DNA of 25,723 nt. Source: Cymbomonas tetramitiformis. Taxonomy: Eukaryota; Chlorophyta; Pyramimonadophyceae; Pyramimonadales; Pyramimonadaceae. Of this stretch, positions 9,010 through 17,870 are shown piece after piece. Position 1 is the stretch's first letter. Every line of letters begins with the position of its first letter. Position numbers and translations under genes: made by a program. The notes below the pieces were generated by a model, which saw only the letters and a program-made list of their open reading frames with translations, was not told where the DNA came from and searched no databases. The DNA is taken from NCBI GenBank assembly GCA_001247695.2, contig LGRX02003557.1, positions 1-25,723 on the forward strand, read 5' to 3'.

Positions 9010-9608
9010 TATATCGCACGGGCATGATTTGATATGACAATTCGGACTACGAGACGTACTGACTTGGGCATGGCTGATAATGGAGGTGCATAATTGAGTG
9101 GTGGGGACGAGGTGACAGGGCCTGATAGACAGAGTACCAATACGCATACACAAGTAGCATGCTCGTAATCATCCCAACGGGTACCCAAGCGCCGTACATC
9201 GCCCAAACATGATTCAAAATGACATTTTGGACCGTAGCCAGCATTGAACGGGGCCTATACGTTGTCGGGGGTGCATGGCTGAGTGTCGGTCATGCGCTAA
9301 GACCTCGCTGTTGGCACAACGGTGTACGCGTACGCAAGTAGCATGCTAGGAATCGCCCCAACGGGCGCCCTAGCGCCATATATCGCACGGGCATGATTTG
9401 ATATGATAATTCGGACTACGAGACGTACTGATTTGGGCATGGTTGATAATGGAGGTGCATGATTGAGTGGTGGGGACGAGGTGACGGGGCCTGGTAGACA
9501 GAGTACCAATACGCATACACAAGTAGCATGCTCGCAATCATCCCAACGGGTACCCAAGCGCCGTGCATCGCCCAAACATGATTCAAAATAATATTTTGGA
9601 CTACGAGA

Positions 9609-10451
9609 AACTAATTATGTAGCATAATGTAGGGGGAAATAACTTTTGGGGAATTTAGCGTGGGAGGGGGCACTACAGGGGAGCTGAAATCAGTCCTGGC
9701 TCAAAATTTGGGTGTTTTCAGCCATACGCATACAGATTTTTTACATTCATATCGTGCATAATGTACACAAATGTCACATAACACTTTATAGGTCACACAG
9801 TTCCAAGTATTGAGGAAGTTGTGGCTATTTAGGGTATGGGTTTGGGTGGGCGGAAAATGATATGTTTGAGGGGCCGCCAACAACCACGCTTGGCGATAGG
9901 AATGACGCACTTTATGCATGCTATGCATATGGAAAGGCCATGAGCAAGTAAAGCTGGCATCTATACATATATATCGAATTTTAGAAGCCTTCACGACCGT
10001 CATACTGTGACTTGTGTGCTTATGTCACACGTTCGCGCGGAGCCAATTCGATAATTTTCGTCCTTAAAAAACGCGAATTTCGGATTTCTGGCGGGTGTGG
10101 GTCATATTCCATCACCGCGCGGGCCCTAATTCATATCAATCACGCAAGTGACTCGCTAGATATCTTCAATACTTTCCAATATCGAAACACGATGGTTGGT
10201 TTGACCTCCAAGGCCTTGCATGAGGGTCTCTCAAGGGTTATAGTGTTCATGTCGGATACTTGTAACAGTACTGAGCAAAATAAATTATTTTCAGGCATTT
10301 TACCCCTGGAAAGCGCGCTCAAAATACACCACCTTAAACTTGATGGTGGCATGTATATATGTTTTCAGAAATTTAAAAGGGTCATAAATGAATTTTCTGA
10401 GATGTGGTTTGACCTATATTACCAAGTTTAGTGCCGGCTACGTCTATTTTA
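9609..10451. other. Non-coding stretch; one unconvincing open frame
   Basis: A plus-strand frame (about 10012-10431) is open but lacks recognisable motifs. A 12-14 bp stretch GAATTTTTTCAGGCAT (6550 region) recurs as ATTATTTTCAGGCAT near 10284, after a copy of the 21-bp arm. Otherwise nothing was identified. Confidence 0.4.
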
Positions 10452-10649
10452 CTACGGTATTTGTAACAGTACTGAAGTTCCGGGAGTAGCCACCAGGACC
10501 TTGCCGGTCACTCCGGTGCCTGCCCATGGGTCCCACACTCTCTGAATCTCCGACCAGTCCACTTCCACTGAACGCCTCTTGACCTCAGCCGGCACTGTCA
10601 TCACCAGCTCCAATCCCCAGTCTAACAAACTGGCTTCTTTCACTTGCAA
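10452..10649 (-). pseudogene. N-terminal half of a methyltransferase-like domain (DPWAGTG motif I)
   Basis: The minus-strand frame reads SVEVDWSEIQRVWDPWAGTG followed by VTGKVLVATPG, then enters the 21-bp repeat arm and stops. W/V-D-P-x-A-G-T-G is motif I, the AdoMet-binding loop of class I methyltransferases, and the hydrophobic lead-in is typical. The matching motif IV lies 4 kb further along the same strand at 5983-6490. The start is upstream and unidentified. It is short and truncated by insertion, so not functional. Confidence 0.45.
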
Positions 10650-11413
10650 TAAAGAATGTATTTGTACACTGAGAGTACTTCTGTCTTCGCAAATGTAATA
10701 TAGCCACGCTTTTGGCCTGCCAAGGGCAAAACAATAATAGGAGAATATACTCGTTTGGTATATTCAGGTGTATAGTCAGTTACGCAGTGTGAGTGTTTAG
10801 TGAATACCAACTTAAACTGAATAAAGTGTTGTGATAACTTAATAACCTAAACCTAAACCCGGAACGGTCACACTGACTATTGTACTCGTACTCGTACCCT
10901 AGTCACGATCTCAGTCTGGACTCTCTGACTCAGGGGCAGCCTGCCTGTCAGGGCTGCCTGGCCAGAACTCAGTACACCACCTCAATATTGGAGATGGTGC
11001 CTAGGATGATAGAAATACAGTGAAGTCAGTGCTGAAGCACGCGGCAAGAAAATTAAGCAGCAGAGCTGCACCACCTACTGTGTTATTCTGATAATGTTCG
11101 GGTCCAAACTGCCAGATAAAACATGCTACTGCAATTTCTAAAGCTCGATTGAACTACAGCTGCAAACACAGATAAAGTGCAAACCACAAATTGAAGAAGT
11201 CATCTCAAAATTGAAAACAAGTCCAAAACAGAGCACGGCATACTAAGTGAAGCCCAGTGAAGAAGTTACCGTGGTCAAAGTAAAATCGTGCACCAGCAGT
11301 CTGCTGGTGCACATCCAGAGTCACGCCGTCAGTCAACCTCGTCCATACCAGAGCCATAGCCGGAGTCGCCGTCAGAGCCCTCCGATTGCAGCTCGAGGCC
11401 ATAGTAGGAAGGA
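10650..11413. other. Non-coding stretch left of the copia remnant
   Basis: This may be the decayed 3' region or LTR of the copia remnant, but I could not find a paired LTR. It includes a perfect hairpin GTGCACCAGCA/TGCTGGTGCAC at 11288-11312 and AATAAAG near 10820 on the plus strand. No gene was recognised. Confidence 0.4.
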
Positions 11414-11609
11414 TTATCGTAGACGGAAGACAGCTCGTGGTGGGAGAGGTTTGGTAAAGATGTCGGCGATGTTGTCGTCGCCAGTCCGATAGAGCGGGGC
11501 TGTGACGTCCACCCCGTAGCGGTCGTCGACGTAGAAACCACCACGTGCGGAGCCGTGATCCCCGTTCAGGATGGGCGGCTCTACCTCCTCCGGCTCATAG
11601 TCTAACGAT
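11414..11609 (-). pseudogene. Ty1/copia retrotransposon RNase H C-terminal remnant
   Basis: The minus-strand frame ends YRTGDDNIADIFTKPLPP followed by RAVFRLR and TAA at 11414-11416. D-N-x-A-D-x-x-T-K-P-L-P is the diagnostic end of copia-type Pol (RNase H). The frame opens only from a TGA near 11610, so about 64 codons remain. The rest of RNase H, reverse transcriptase, integrase and gag are not found next to it, and no LTR pair was seen. Another frame over the same bases is also open and acidic, but without family signal. An old fragment. Confidence 0.55.
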
Positions 11610-11850
11610 CAGCGCTTTAAATTGGAATATTCGCTTTAAATTGGAAGTTTTTTTGAAGGTTAGTGTTATGATGTTTTTTGCACAAATATGAACTTATTTT
11701 AGCATAAAAATAGGGTGGCTATAATTTTGGAAGTTTTTCTCTTCGTACGGAGCGGGGTTTTTAGGATTCTGGCAGGCAGACCCCGCGACCCTGCTGGAGC
11801 CACGGCGGCCACCCAGGCGGCAGCAGCAAACAGCAACAAAAGTTTCAAAA

Positions 11851-12768
11851 TTACAGTATGCTGGCTCCCAAAGGTTTAGCTGGAGAGTGCAGGGTCAGTA
11901 TGCAAGTCAGCATCCTCCACCCCCCGTGCATACGGCCCAAGCCTCCTCCTGCGCTGACGAAGATCACCAGTGCCAAGACCAACACTATGTAGGCGAAATG
12001 GGCAACCCGGTAGCAAGTGACCGTGCGCTGTAGGCGCTGAAGTCGGGCTGCAAAGCGCGGCTTCAGCATGCGGCGTGGGATGGCCGCCAGCGTGGCCGGA
12101 CCTGCCGCAGAGACCCGCTGTGCTATCGCAAGCGCGCGACCCACTTGAGTATGGAGCGCTGTGAGCCCACGCCTGCCGCACGTCACGCGAGCGCCCAGGA
12201 GCCCATGCCTGCAAACGTGGACAGTTACCACCAAGACGTGCCCCAGTGGAACGACTGCCACTCCGAAGCACATGGCGAAAGCGACGAGCCCAAGCCGGAG
12301 CAAAGGTACGTGCCACAGCCCGTTCTAGGCATGGTGAAGCCCAGCAACCTGCCAGGCCACAACGCACAGCAGCAGCGAGTGCCTTGCCAACTCCAATAGT
12401 ACGTGAAGATGGAGGCTGCGATGCGTCCACTGCTGATGCGGAGCTGTGTGTATAACCCACAATGTGCGTGCCACGGCTCTGCGAGCCAGGCTGGAATGGC
12501 ACACCCAGAGCGTTGCCATTTCCCCAAGGTACATCATGACCTCCAGTGCCGCCCATATTACTATTACTGCCAAGCGAGGCAGCTGCGGTCACTGCAAGCG
12601 CACGATTGCCCCCGTAAGGAGGAAGCACACCTGCATGTGCCTCGCCCACCATCTTGCGGTGGGCTGTGCGCTCGGCCCAAGGCCGGGGCTACTGCTCAGT
12701 AGTGGGCTCGCCGGGCTGCAGCGGGCCCGGTGCCCGATGGAAAAGGCGGCTGCACTGCATTCCTCCTC
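11851..12768 (-). pseudogene. In-frame continuation of the 12769-13986 ORF, membrane-protein-like, with two further stops
   Basis: Below the TAG at 12769-12771 the same frame stays open to a TGA at 12589-12591, then to a TAG at 12325-12327, then to the end near 11851. After the TGA come hydrophobic stretches that could span membranes: LAVIVIWAALEVMMYLGEMA, LLLCVVAWQVAG, LRLGLVAFAMCFGVAVVPLG and FAYIVLVLALVIFVSAGG. I recognise no family. The stops are of the kind produced by C-to-T changes (CAG to TAG, CGA to TGA). It may be the decayed C-terminal half of the upstream gene, or a set of exons whose introns carry the stops. Confidence 0.35.
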
Positions 12769-13986
12769 CTATCCTCCATCATCTCGTCGTGCCTTGGCCG
12801 TGCACTTGCCGTACGGGCTACCCCCTGGCCCGTGCGTTCGTTGTGAGCGGCTCCAGGACGCTGGGTTCATTCTCTCCCCGGGGCTCGGTGACCTCCTCCT
12901 GCGCTGGCCACTCCGTGGGGAGCGTTGGTGTGCCGGCCCAGGGGTCGAGCTCGCGCGATGCCTGTCACGACGGCTTCCCCTCTGGGCTCTGGCGCCTGCG
13001 ACATGAACATTCTCCTGCACTGGACCGTGGGGCTCTGTGACATGAACATTCTCCTGCACTGGACCGTGGGGCTCTGTGACATGAACATTCTCCTGCACTG
13101 GACCGTGGGGCTCTGTGGGATCCCGGGCCCGCGGCGACCTGTCCGATGCAGCTGCCTGGTTCTGCGCGCCTGAAGGGAACACTTCGGTCTCCTGACTGCA
13201 GATGTCCTCTGAGGCGGTGGGGGAACCCAGGTTGATGACTGTGTGGTGCTCGGACCGCTGGGCGAGGTTGACCTCCAAGCCTCTGGAGTGCAACCCACTG
13301 AACTTGTTGCCGGCGACAGCCTCGTTCACCGGCTGTTCGAGAGTGCCATGGCGACCATTGGGAAAGGTGTCGCTGGCGGTGCCTTGTCCTATCCCACGGA
13401 TCCTTCCGGAGGGACGCGGTCGGTCCTGCATCTCCCTCAAGGCCTCTTCGTGCTTCCTGATGATCTCATTCTTCTCCTCGATCCTGACGTCAAACTCCTC
13501 GATGGCGGTGCGAAGCATTCCTGCTGCCGTCGCGCCACCCCCCACGCTGTGCGCTACGTCATGCCTCGCTGAAGCAGAGTGCTCTGACAATGGCGACGGT
13601 GTCAGCGTGCGGTGCGGGCCAGGAGCCGTGCGACCACCGCGTGCAGGTTCGGGCGAGCGCCCCGAGGCGCTGTCAACCTCCTCATCGCCTCCCACCTGTC
13701 TGTGAAGGGAGTCGCCACTTTCTCCGGATTGGTCTGGGACGGGTGATGGTGGTGCCCCCGGGGACGTCGGAGTGATCCCCTCTGCGGTCGTGTCCAAGTT
13801 GTTCAGGAACTCGCCACGTAGATGGGCGCGCAACTCAATTCGTCGCGCTTCCTCGGCTTGCATCGCAGGCCCCACGAGAGCCGCGAGTGCAGACAGAGGA
13901 GCCCTGTGCATCACTGCACACCTCTCCGACGTCACCCAGCAGCACTGCTCGAACTTGCGCGTCTTAGATGAGAGGTACTCCAAGGT
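12769..13986 (-). CDS. Low-complexity protein with coiled coil and RS-rich tail; interrupted at its 5' side by a transposon
   Basis: The frame is open for about 405 codons in a GC-rich island. In order it shows a short folded-looking region (TLEYLSSKTRKFEQCCWV, then PLSALAALVGPAMQAEEARR), a long Pro/Ser/Gly-rich stretch and a charged coiled coil (IEEFDVRIEEKNEIIRKHEE) near 13440-13520. Then come three 13-residue repeats (TEPHGPVQENVHV, from 39-bp DNA repeats at 13000-13116) and an Arg/Ser-rich tail (RRRRSPSP). It ends in TAG at 12769-12771, after which the frame continues open. Upstream, transposon copy II is inserted. Removing it joins this frame to 15060-15283. No family is recognised. The RS tail suggests nuclear or RNA association, or a gag-like role. 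The plus strand is open too, but less convincingly. Confidence 0.5.
   Translation of the reverse strand, partial: TLEYLSSKTRKFEQCCWVTSERCAVMHRAPLSALAALVGPAMQAEEARRIELRAHLRGEFLNNLDTTAEGITPTSPGAPPSPVPDQSGESGDSLHRQVGGDEEVDSASGRSPEPARGGRTAPGPHRTLTPSPLSEHSASARHDVAHSVGGGATAAGMLRTAIEEFDVRIEEKNEIIRKHEEALREMQDRPRPSGRIRGIGQGTASDTFPNGRHGTLEQPVNEAVAGNKFSGLHSRGLEVNLAQRSEHHTVINLGSPTASEDICSQETEVFPSGAQNQAAASDRSPRARDPTEPHGPVQENVHVTEPHGPVQENVHVTEPHGPVQENVHVAGARAQRGSRRDRHRASSTPGPAHQRSPRSGQRRRRSPSPGERMNPASWSRSQRTHGPGGSPYGKCTAKARRDDGG
13000..13116. repeat. Three 39-bp tandem repeats inside the ORF
   Basis: Three identical head-to-tail copies start at 13000, 13039 and 13078. The period is 13 codons, so copy number can vary without breaking the minus-strand frame. 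Confidence 0.95.
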
Positions 13987-15057
13987 GGCTACTATCCCAT
14001 GGTCCTTGTGGGAGGACCATAATCGATTATGGTCCTCCCACAAGGACCAATGTTGCAAGAATTTAATTGGGCATTGATCTAGAAGGTGCGCCCAATGATT
14101 TTTAGTATCAATGGGCCATATATTAATTACTTCGATGCTTGGTCCGGCCTGGATCCACCCAATATATCCATGTCGTGCGCATTTGCGACAAGCACCCTCA
14201 ACTTTTTCAGATTGCATTTTTTTGAAAATTCAAAAAGGCACAAAAAGATACGATATCTTCACTAATTTTTGGGAATAGTATGTGCAGGCTACACCTGCGT
14301 CCATGCGATCATATCGATCTTATACACATGTCCCCATCATATTTGGGGCATACGTCATGTTGGAGTGCACATATTGGCCATCTCTAATGCTTATTAACAA
14401 CCGTACACCTTTTTAGTCGGTTTTTAAGCCGAAATGGGATAATCGGTGCAAACATGACCCATTATCCACGATGCCCGCTAGAGTGCATTCACAGTGTAGT
14501 AGGAGCGTATGGTGCTTAAACTTTTGAAGTATATCCATAAAATGATTTTTTGAAAGCTTAACATAAGCCATATGGGCAAGTATGTGAGCGATGTGCACTC
14601 GTTAGCTTGACGCGAAGTGAAAATTAGAAGTGCAAAAATCACATAATCCTTATTTCACTCGGGAGTGATCACCCGCCACGGTAAACGAGTGCCCAGATGG
14701 CGACTAGAGTGTGGACTATCCAACTAAGTTTTCATATTTGGTCATAAACTCGAGGTGTGCGACCATGAGTGAGCGGCCAACACCGCGCACCATGCAACCG
14801 CTAGGACGCTTAAAGACTATGGTCCTTGTGGGAGGACCATCTTTTTTTCAACGATTTCGATAAAAAAAATATCAAAAGCGCACCCTTTAAGCACGCCCCT
14901 CTAGCACACGCGTGGACGATCCTGTAGGGGAAATTATTCAATTGACTCATAAATATGATGCCAAAAGCACATATACGCCTCAAAGATCCATGTGGCACTC
15001 ATAATAGTCATCGCGCGTTGGTCCTTGTGGGAGGACCATGAATTTGGATAGTAGCCA
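13987..15057. mobile_element. TIR DNA transposon, copy II (about 1.07 kb), inserted in a coding region
   Basis: The ends share GGCTACTATCC with copy I at 3160-4203. Inside lie the same foldbacks: a perfect 50-bp palindrome at 14000-14049, and single TGGTCCTTGTGGGAGGACCA units near 14819 and 15020. On the minus strand the host reads ACCTT on both sides (15062-15058 and 13986-13982), a 5-bp duplication. Removing the element with one duplication (1,076 nt) joins two open frames in phase. The interior has no credible transposase. Confidence 0.8.
14000..14049. repeat. Perfect 50-bp palindrome
   Basis: Arms of 25 bp meet at AATCGATT with no mismatch and no spacer. Each arm starts TGGTCCTTGTGGGAGGACCA, which is itself an imperfect inverted repeat. 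It belongs to transposon copy II. Confidence 0.95.
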
Positions 15058-15059
15058 AA

Positions 15060-15283
15060 GGTGAACACGACGCCGTAGGAGCCCCGCGCGTGATAGAAGC
15101 TGTGATCTTCGCAGAGGTAGTACACTGCCTTGGAACGAGGAGTGGCTCTCGTCCTGAGGACTCGCAGGGTGCCTTGCTGCGGACCAACAGCTCCCAGTTG
15201 CAGGGGCTGGTGTTCTTGCAGAAGGACGCAGGGGACAAGGGGTGGGAACAGACTATTGGGAATAAATGAATCTCGATCGTCGT
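15060..15283 (-). CDS. 5' part of the transposon-interrupted gene
   Basis: After a TTTTTAG acceptor at 15284-15290 the minus-strand frame is open to the transposon. It encodes a region with PLQLGAVGPQQGTLRVLRTR and KAVYYLCEDHSFYHARGSYG. Across the insertion the frame resumes at 13983 in phase, giving GVVFT joined to LEYLSSK. No domain is recognised. An upstream exon must exist, because TGA at 15294-15296 closes the frame, but I could not place it. Confidence 0.45.
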
Positions 15284-15385
15284 CTAAAAACCTTCATTTT
15301 GACACAATTTTCGTCGTCTAAAAGTTATTGCCACGTCATCTGAAATGTGCCACGTAAGCGACACGTAAGCGACACGTAAGTCGTC
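15278..15385. repeat. Short direct repeats upstream of the interrupted gene
   Basis: CGTCGTCTAAAA occurs at 15278 and near 15310, and an ACACGTAAGCG unit is repeated three times between 15351 and 15382. The latter may be clustered binding sites. No other feature was found between 15284 and 15510. Confidence 0.5.
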
Positions 15386-15510
15386 CCGCAATTTTTATTA
15401 CAAAATATTACTCGAATTATTTATTTGTGCATGATGCTTTCGTACTCGGCGAGTCCCGGTAGATTTTTTTGTTGCATTTTTGTTCATATGCGTGCATATC
15501 ATGTACAAGT

Positions 15511-15712
15511 ATGCAAATATGGGCACATCCATGTGCAATTTAGGCCAGCATGCACGGTACACGTTTATGAATGTGCGTATATAGGTGCTTCAATTCCCGT
15601 AAAATAAGTTGCAACTGAGATGGGTACTAGAATATGATACACAAATCTATATCATCATACAAATTTATTCAAAATACACCAAATATTTGTCTATGATGTC
15701 TTCTAGGCAAGA
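15511..15712. repeat. 3' flank repeat A (downstream of the F-box gene)
   Basis: About 200 bp, starting TATGCAAATATGGGCACATC, match 19044-19238 at roughly 85-90% by eye. Both copies lie just 3' of a minus-strand gene (the F-box gene here, gene B there), with a poly(A)-type signal at the same place: AATAAA at 15669-15664 and ATTAAA at 19201-19196. This is likely a shared 3' UTR/terminator block. Confidence 0.85.
15664..15669 (-). terminator. Poly(A) signal AATAAA of the F-box gene
   Basis: AATAAA on the minus strand, 115 nt past the TGA at 15784, inside the 3' flank repeat. Confidence 0.5.
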
Positions 15713-16247
15713 GATTTCGATCATTTCACAGTGCTAAGGCTACTATATTGCTGATACCATGTTTCTCCTTGGGGTGTCCCCGATCATAAATCGTTAGCTA
15801 TGATCCATCCCCCGAGCCCATCCGTTGTACTGTCGAGTTCATCTTGTTGATGTGTTCTTCTCGTAAAGGTCATGCATTGGCTTACTTTGGCAAATAGACT
15901 TTCTTCACGGGGAACCGGGTTGAAATAGGAGCGACCAGAGCGCAAATATTTATCAACAATGAGTATCACGCGTGCAGCAAGCCGGCATGTCTTGTAGACA
16001 TCGGGGAAACGATTCAAAATTCCATCGGTTGCCGGCGCGTTTGATAAGGGTAGGCTATTTAATTTAGAATATTTTTTCATAAGTTTAGAATACCCCATTT
16101 TATCGTTAATTTAGAATAAGTTTTCTTTATGTCATCCGGCTATGACCGGTGCATGCATCCATGACGTTGTACCTGTACCTGTTGAGCTATCCCCATGCCA
16201 TGCGAAATATTACACTGAAGAGTTGTCTTGCCGTGATGTCCATATGT

Positions 16248-16303
16248 CCGAATGGAACCAAAAACCGTTCGATTAAAATCGAACGGTTTTTGGTTCCATT
16301 CGG
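16248..16303. repeat. 56-bp palindrome with 27-bp arms
   Basis: Arms starting CCGAATGGAACCAAAAACCG are perfectly complementary around two central A residues. It is followed at 16307-16324 by the perfect 18-bp palindrome GATTCACGGCCGTGAATC and near 16331 by TCACGGCCGTGA. Confidence 0.95.
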
Positions 16304-16424
16304 AAAGATTCACGGCCGTGAATCTAAAAGTCACGGCCGTGATTAACGACTCTTTACGCATAATGACTTTTATTATTTGCCATCTTTGCCACAATAGACA
16401 CTCACGGCGTGTTCTGCTTGACAA

Positions 16425-17510
16425 AAAGTAAGTAACTTGAAGCCTTGAGCTTCAACTTACTGAAAGATATGTATCTTGGGAGTATGTGTGCCAAGTTTCG
16501 TGCTCTAGGACGCACGGGAAGCCCTCGGCTGTTTGGCATCTTTGGGTTTGGGTGTCACGTTCGAACCCAAACCCAAAACATCTGCCTTAGAAATAGATTG
16601 CGCGTTTCGCGCAAAAGTAACTTGAAGCCTTGAGCTTCAAGTAACTCAAATACAGTATACGTATCTTGGCAGTATTCGTGCCAAGTTTCGTGCTCTAGGA
16701 CGCACGGGAAGCCCTCGGCTGTTTGGCATCTTTGGGTTTGGGTGTCACGTTCGAACCCAAACCCAAAACATCTGCCTTAGAAATAGATTGCGCGTTTCGC
16801 GCAAAAGTAACTTGAAGCCTTGAGCTTCAAGTAACTCAAATATGTGTACCATGGTAGTATTCGCGCCAAGTTTCGTGCGTTAGGACGCACGGGAAGCCCT
16901 CGGCTGTTTGGCATCTTTGGGTTTGGGTGTCACGTTCGAACCCAAACCCAAAACATCTGCCTTAGAAATAAATTGGGCGTTTCGCGCACAAAGTAACTTG
17001 AAGCCTTGAGCTTCAAGTAACTCAAAGATATGTATCTTGGCAGTATTCGTGCCAAGTTTCGTGCTCTAGGACGCACGGGAAGCCCTCGGCTGTTTGGCAT
17101 CTTTGGGTTTGGGTGTCACGTTCGAACCCAAACCCAAAGCATCTGCCTTAGAAATAGATTGCGCGTTTCGCGCACAAGTAACTTGAAGCCTTGAGCTTCT
17201 GGTAACTTAAATATATGTATCTTGGCAGTATTCGCGCCAAGTTTCGTGCTCTAGGACGCACGGGAAGCCCTCGGCTGTTTGGCATCTTTGGGTTTGGGTG
17301 TCACGTTCGAACCCAAACCCAAAACATCTGCCATAGAAATAGATTGCGCGTTTCGCGCACAAGTAACTTGAAGCCTTGAGCTTCTGGTAACTTAAATATA
17401 TGTACCATGGTAGTATTCGTGCCAAGTTTCGTGCGTTAGGACGCACGGGAAGCCCTCGGCTGTTTGGCATCTTTGGGTTTGGGTGTCACCTTCGAACCCA
17501 AACCCAAAGG
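16425..17510. repeat. Six tandem copies of a 185-bp hairpin-rich repeat
   Basis: The anchor CCAAGTTTCGTGC occurs at 16491, 16681, 16866, 17052, 17237 and 17422, giving spacings of 190, 185, 186, 185 and 185. Each unit carries three hairpins: CTTGAAG/CTTCAAG, TTTGGGTTTGGGT/ACCCAAACCCAAA around an 11-nt loop, and TGCGCG/CGCGCA. Two further diverged units (GGGAAGCGCTCGGC at about 17624 and 17789) trail off to the right. Frames of up to 87 codons recur but are repeat artefacts. Confidence 0.95.
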
Positions 17511-17676
17511 CAAAGGCATAGGACAGTTTCGTAGATTTTGTCCCGATGCCTTTGCAACCTCGCTTGCTAACTCATATTACAATGAATATTCAACATTCAA
17601 GCGTTGGATACCCCACGCCAACGGGAAGCGCTCGGCTGATTTGTTATTTGGGTATGCGCACCCAAATGACAAAAAG

Positions 17677-17870
17677 CGCATCTTTGAAACTCGTTAGTTT
17701 GAAAGATGCGTGGCCGATGCCTTCGTGCTTATGTGTGTTAATCCATATGAAATATTCCATGGAATAAATGTGAATATCCCGCACAAACGGGAAGCGCTCG
17801 GCCGTTTTGTAAAATTAGGGTGCACCCAAAATACAAAACTCATCTTTGAAACTCGGAAGTTTCAAAGATG
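17677..17870. repeat. Pair of related hairpins (CATCTTTGAAACT arms)
   Basis: CGCATCTTTGAAACT/AGTTTGAAAGATGCG at 17677-17710 (one mismatch) and CATCTTTGAAACT/AGTTTCAAAGATG at 17841-17870 (perfect) each have 4-nt loops. They belong to the two diverged satellite units. Confidence 0.9.

Larger units (their letters stand above)
6940..9608. repeat. Satellite array with 369-bp higher-order period
   Basis: The anchor AGCATTGAACGGGGCC occurs at 7031, 7400 and 9240. The first interval is 369 bp. The second is 1,840 bp, which becomes exactly 369 bp after subtracting two insertions with their TA duplications (538 + 933). Each 369-bp unit is itself a dimer of two diverged halves that share AAGTAGCATGCT, an AACGGG core and an AAACATGATTCAAAAT/GGCATGATTTGATATG block. 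About 3.3 units are present, the leftmost partial. Open frames of 65-92 codons on the minus strand recur in each unit and are by-products of the repeat. Confidence 0.85.

Noticed and set aside
7485..9011. Ends TACAGTAG fit the ciliate IES consensus TAYAGYNR
   Set aside because: The match is expected for any Tc1/mariner-type TA element. Base composition and the use of TAA, TAG and TGA at apparent gene ends do not suggest a ciliate.
6826..9575. Repeated minus-strand ORFs of 65-92 codons in the satellite
   Set aside because: They recur because the DNA repeats. They are cut by the two insertions and show no domain.
10840..10860. CCTAAACCTAAACCC as telomere repeat
   Set aside because: Only two units, with no extended array.
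11480..11560. YVDD in the copia remnant as a reverse transcriptase active site
   Set aside because: It lies only about 15 residues before the RNase H end motif, far too close, with no surrounding RT motifs.
12145..13775. Several open plus-strand frames in the GC-rich island
   Set aside because: High GC makes all frames open. The minus-strand frame is longest and shows a coiled coil and codon-phased repeats.
16425..17510. CRISPR-like array
   Set aside because: The spacing is regular, but units are 185 bp of near-identical sequence with no unique spacers.
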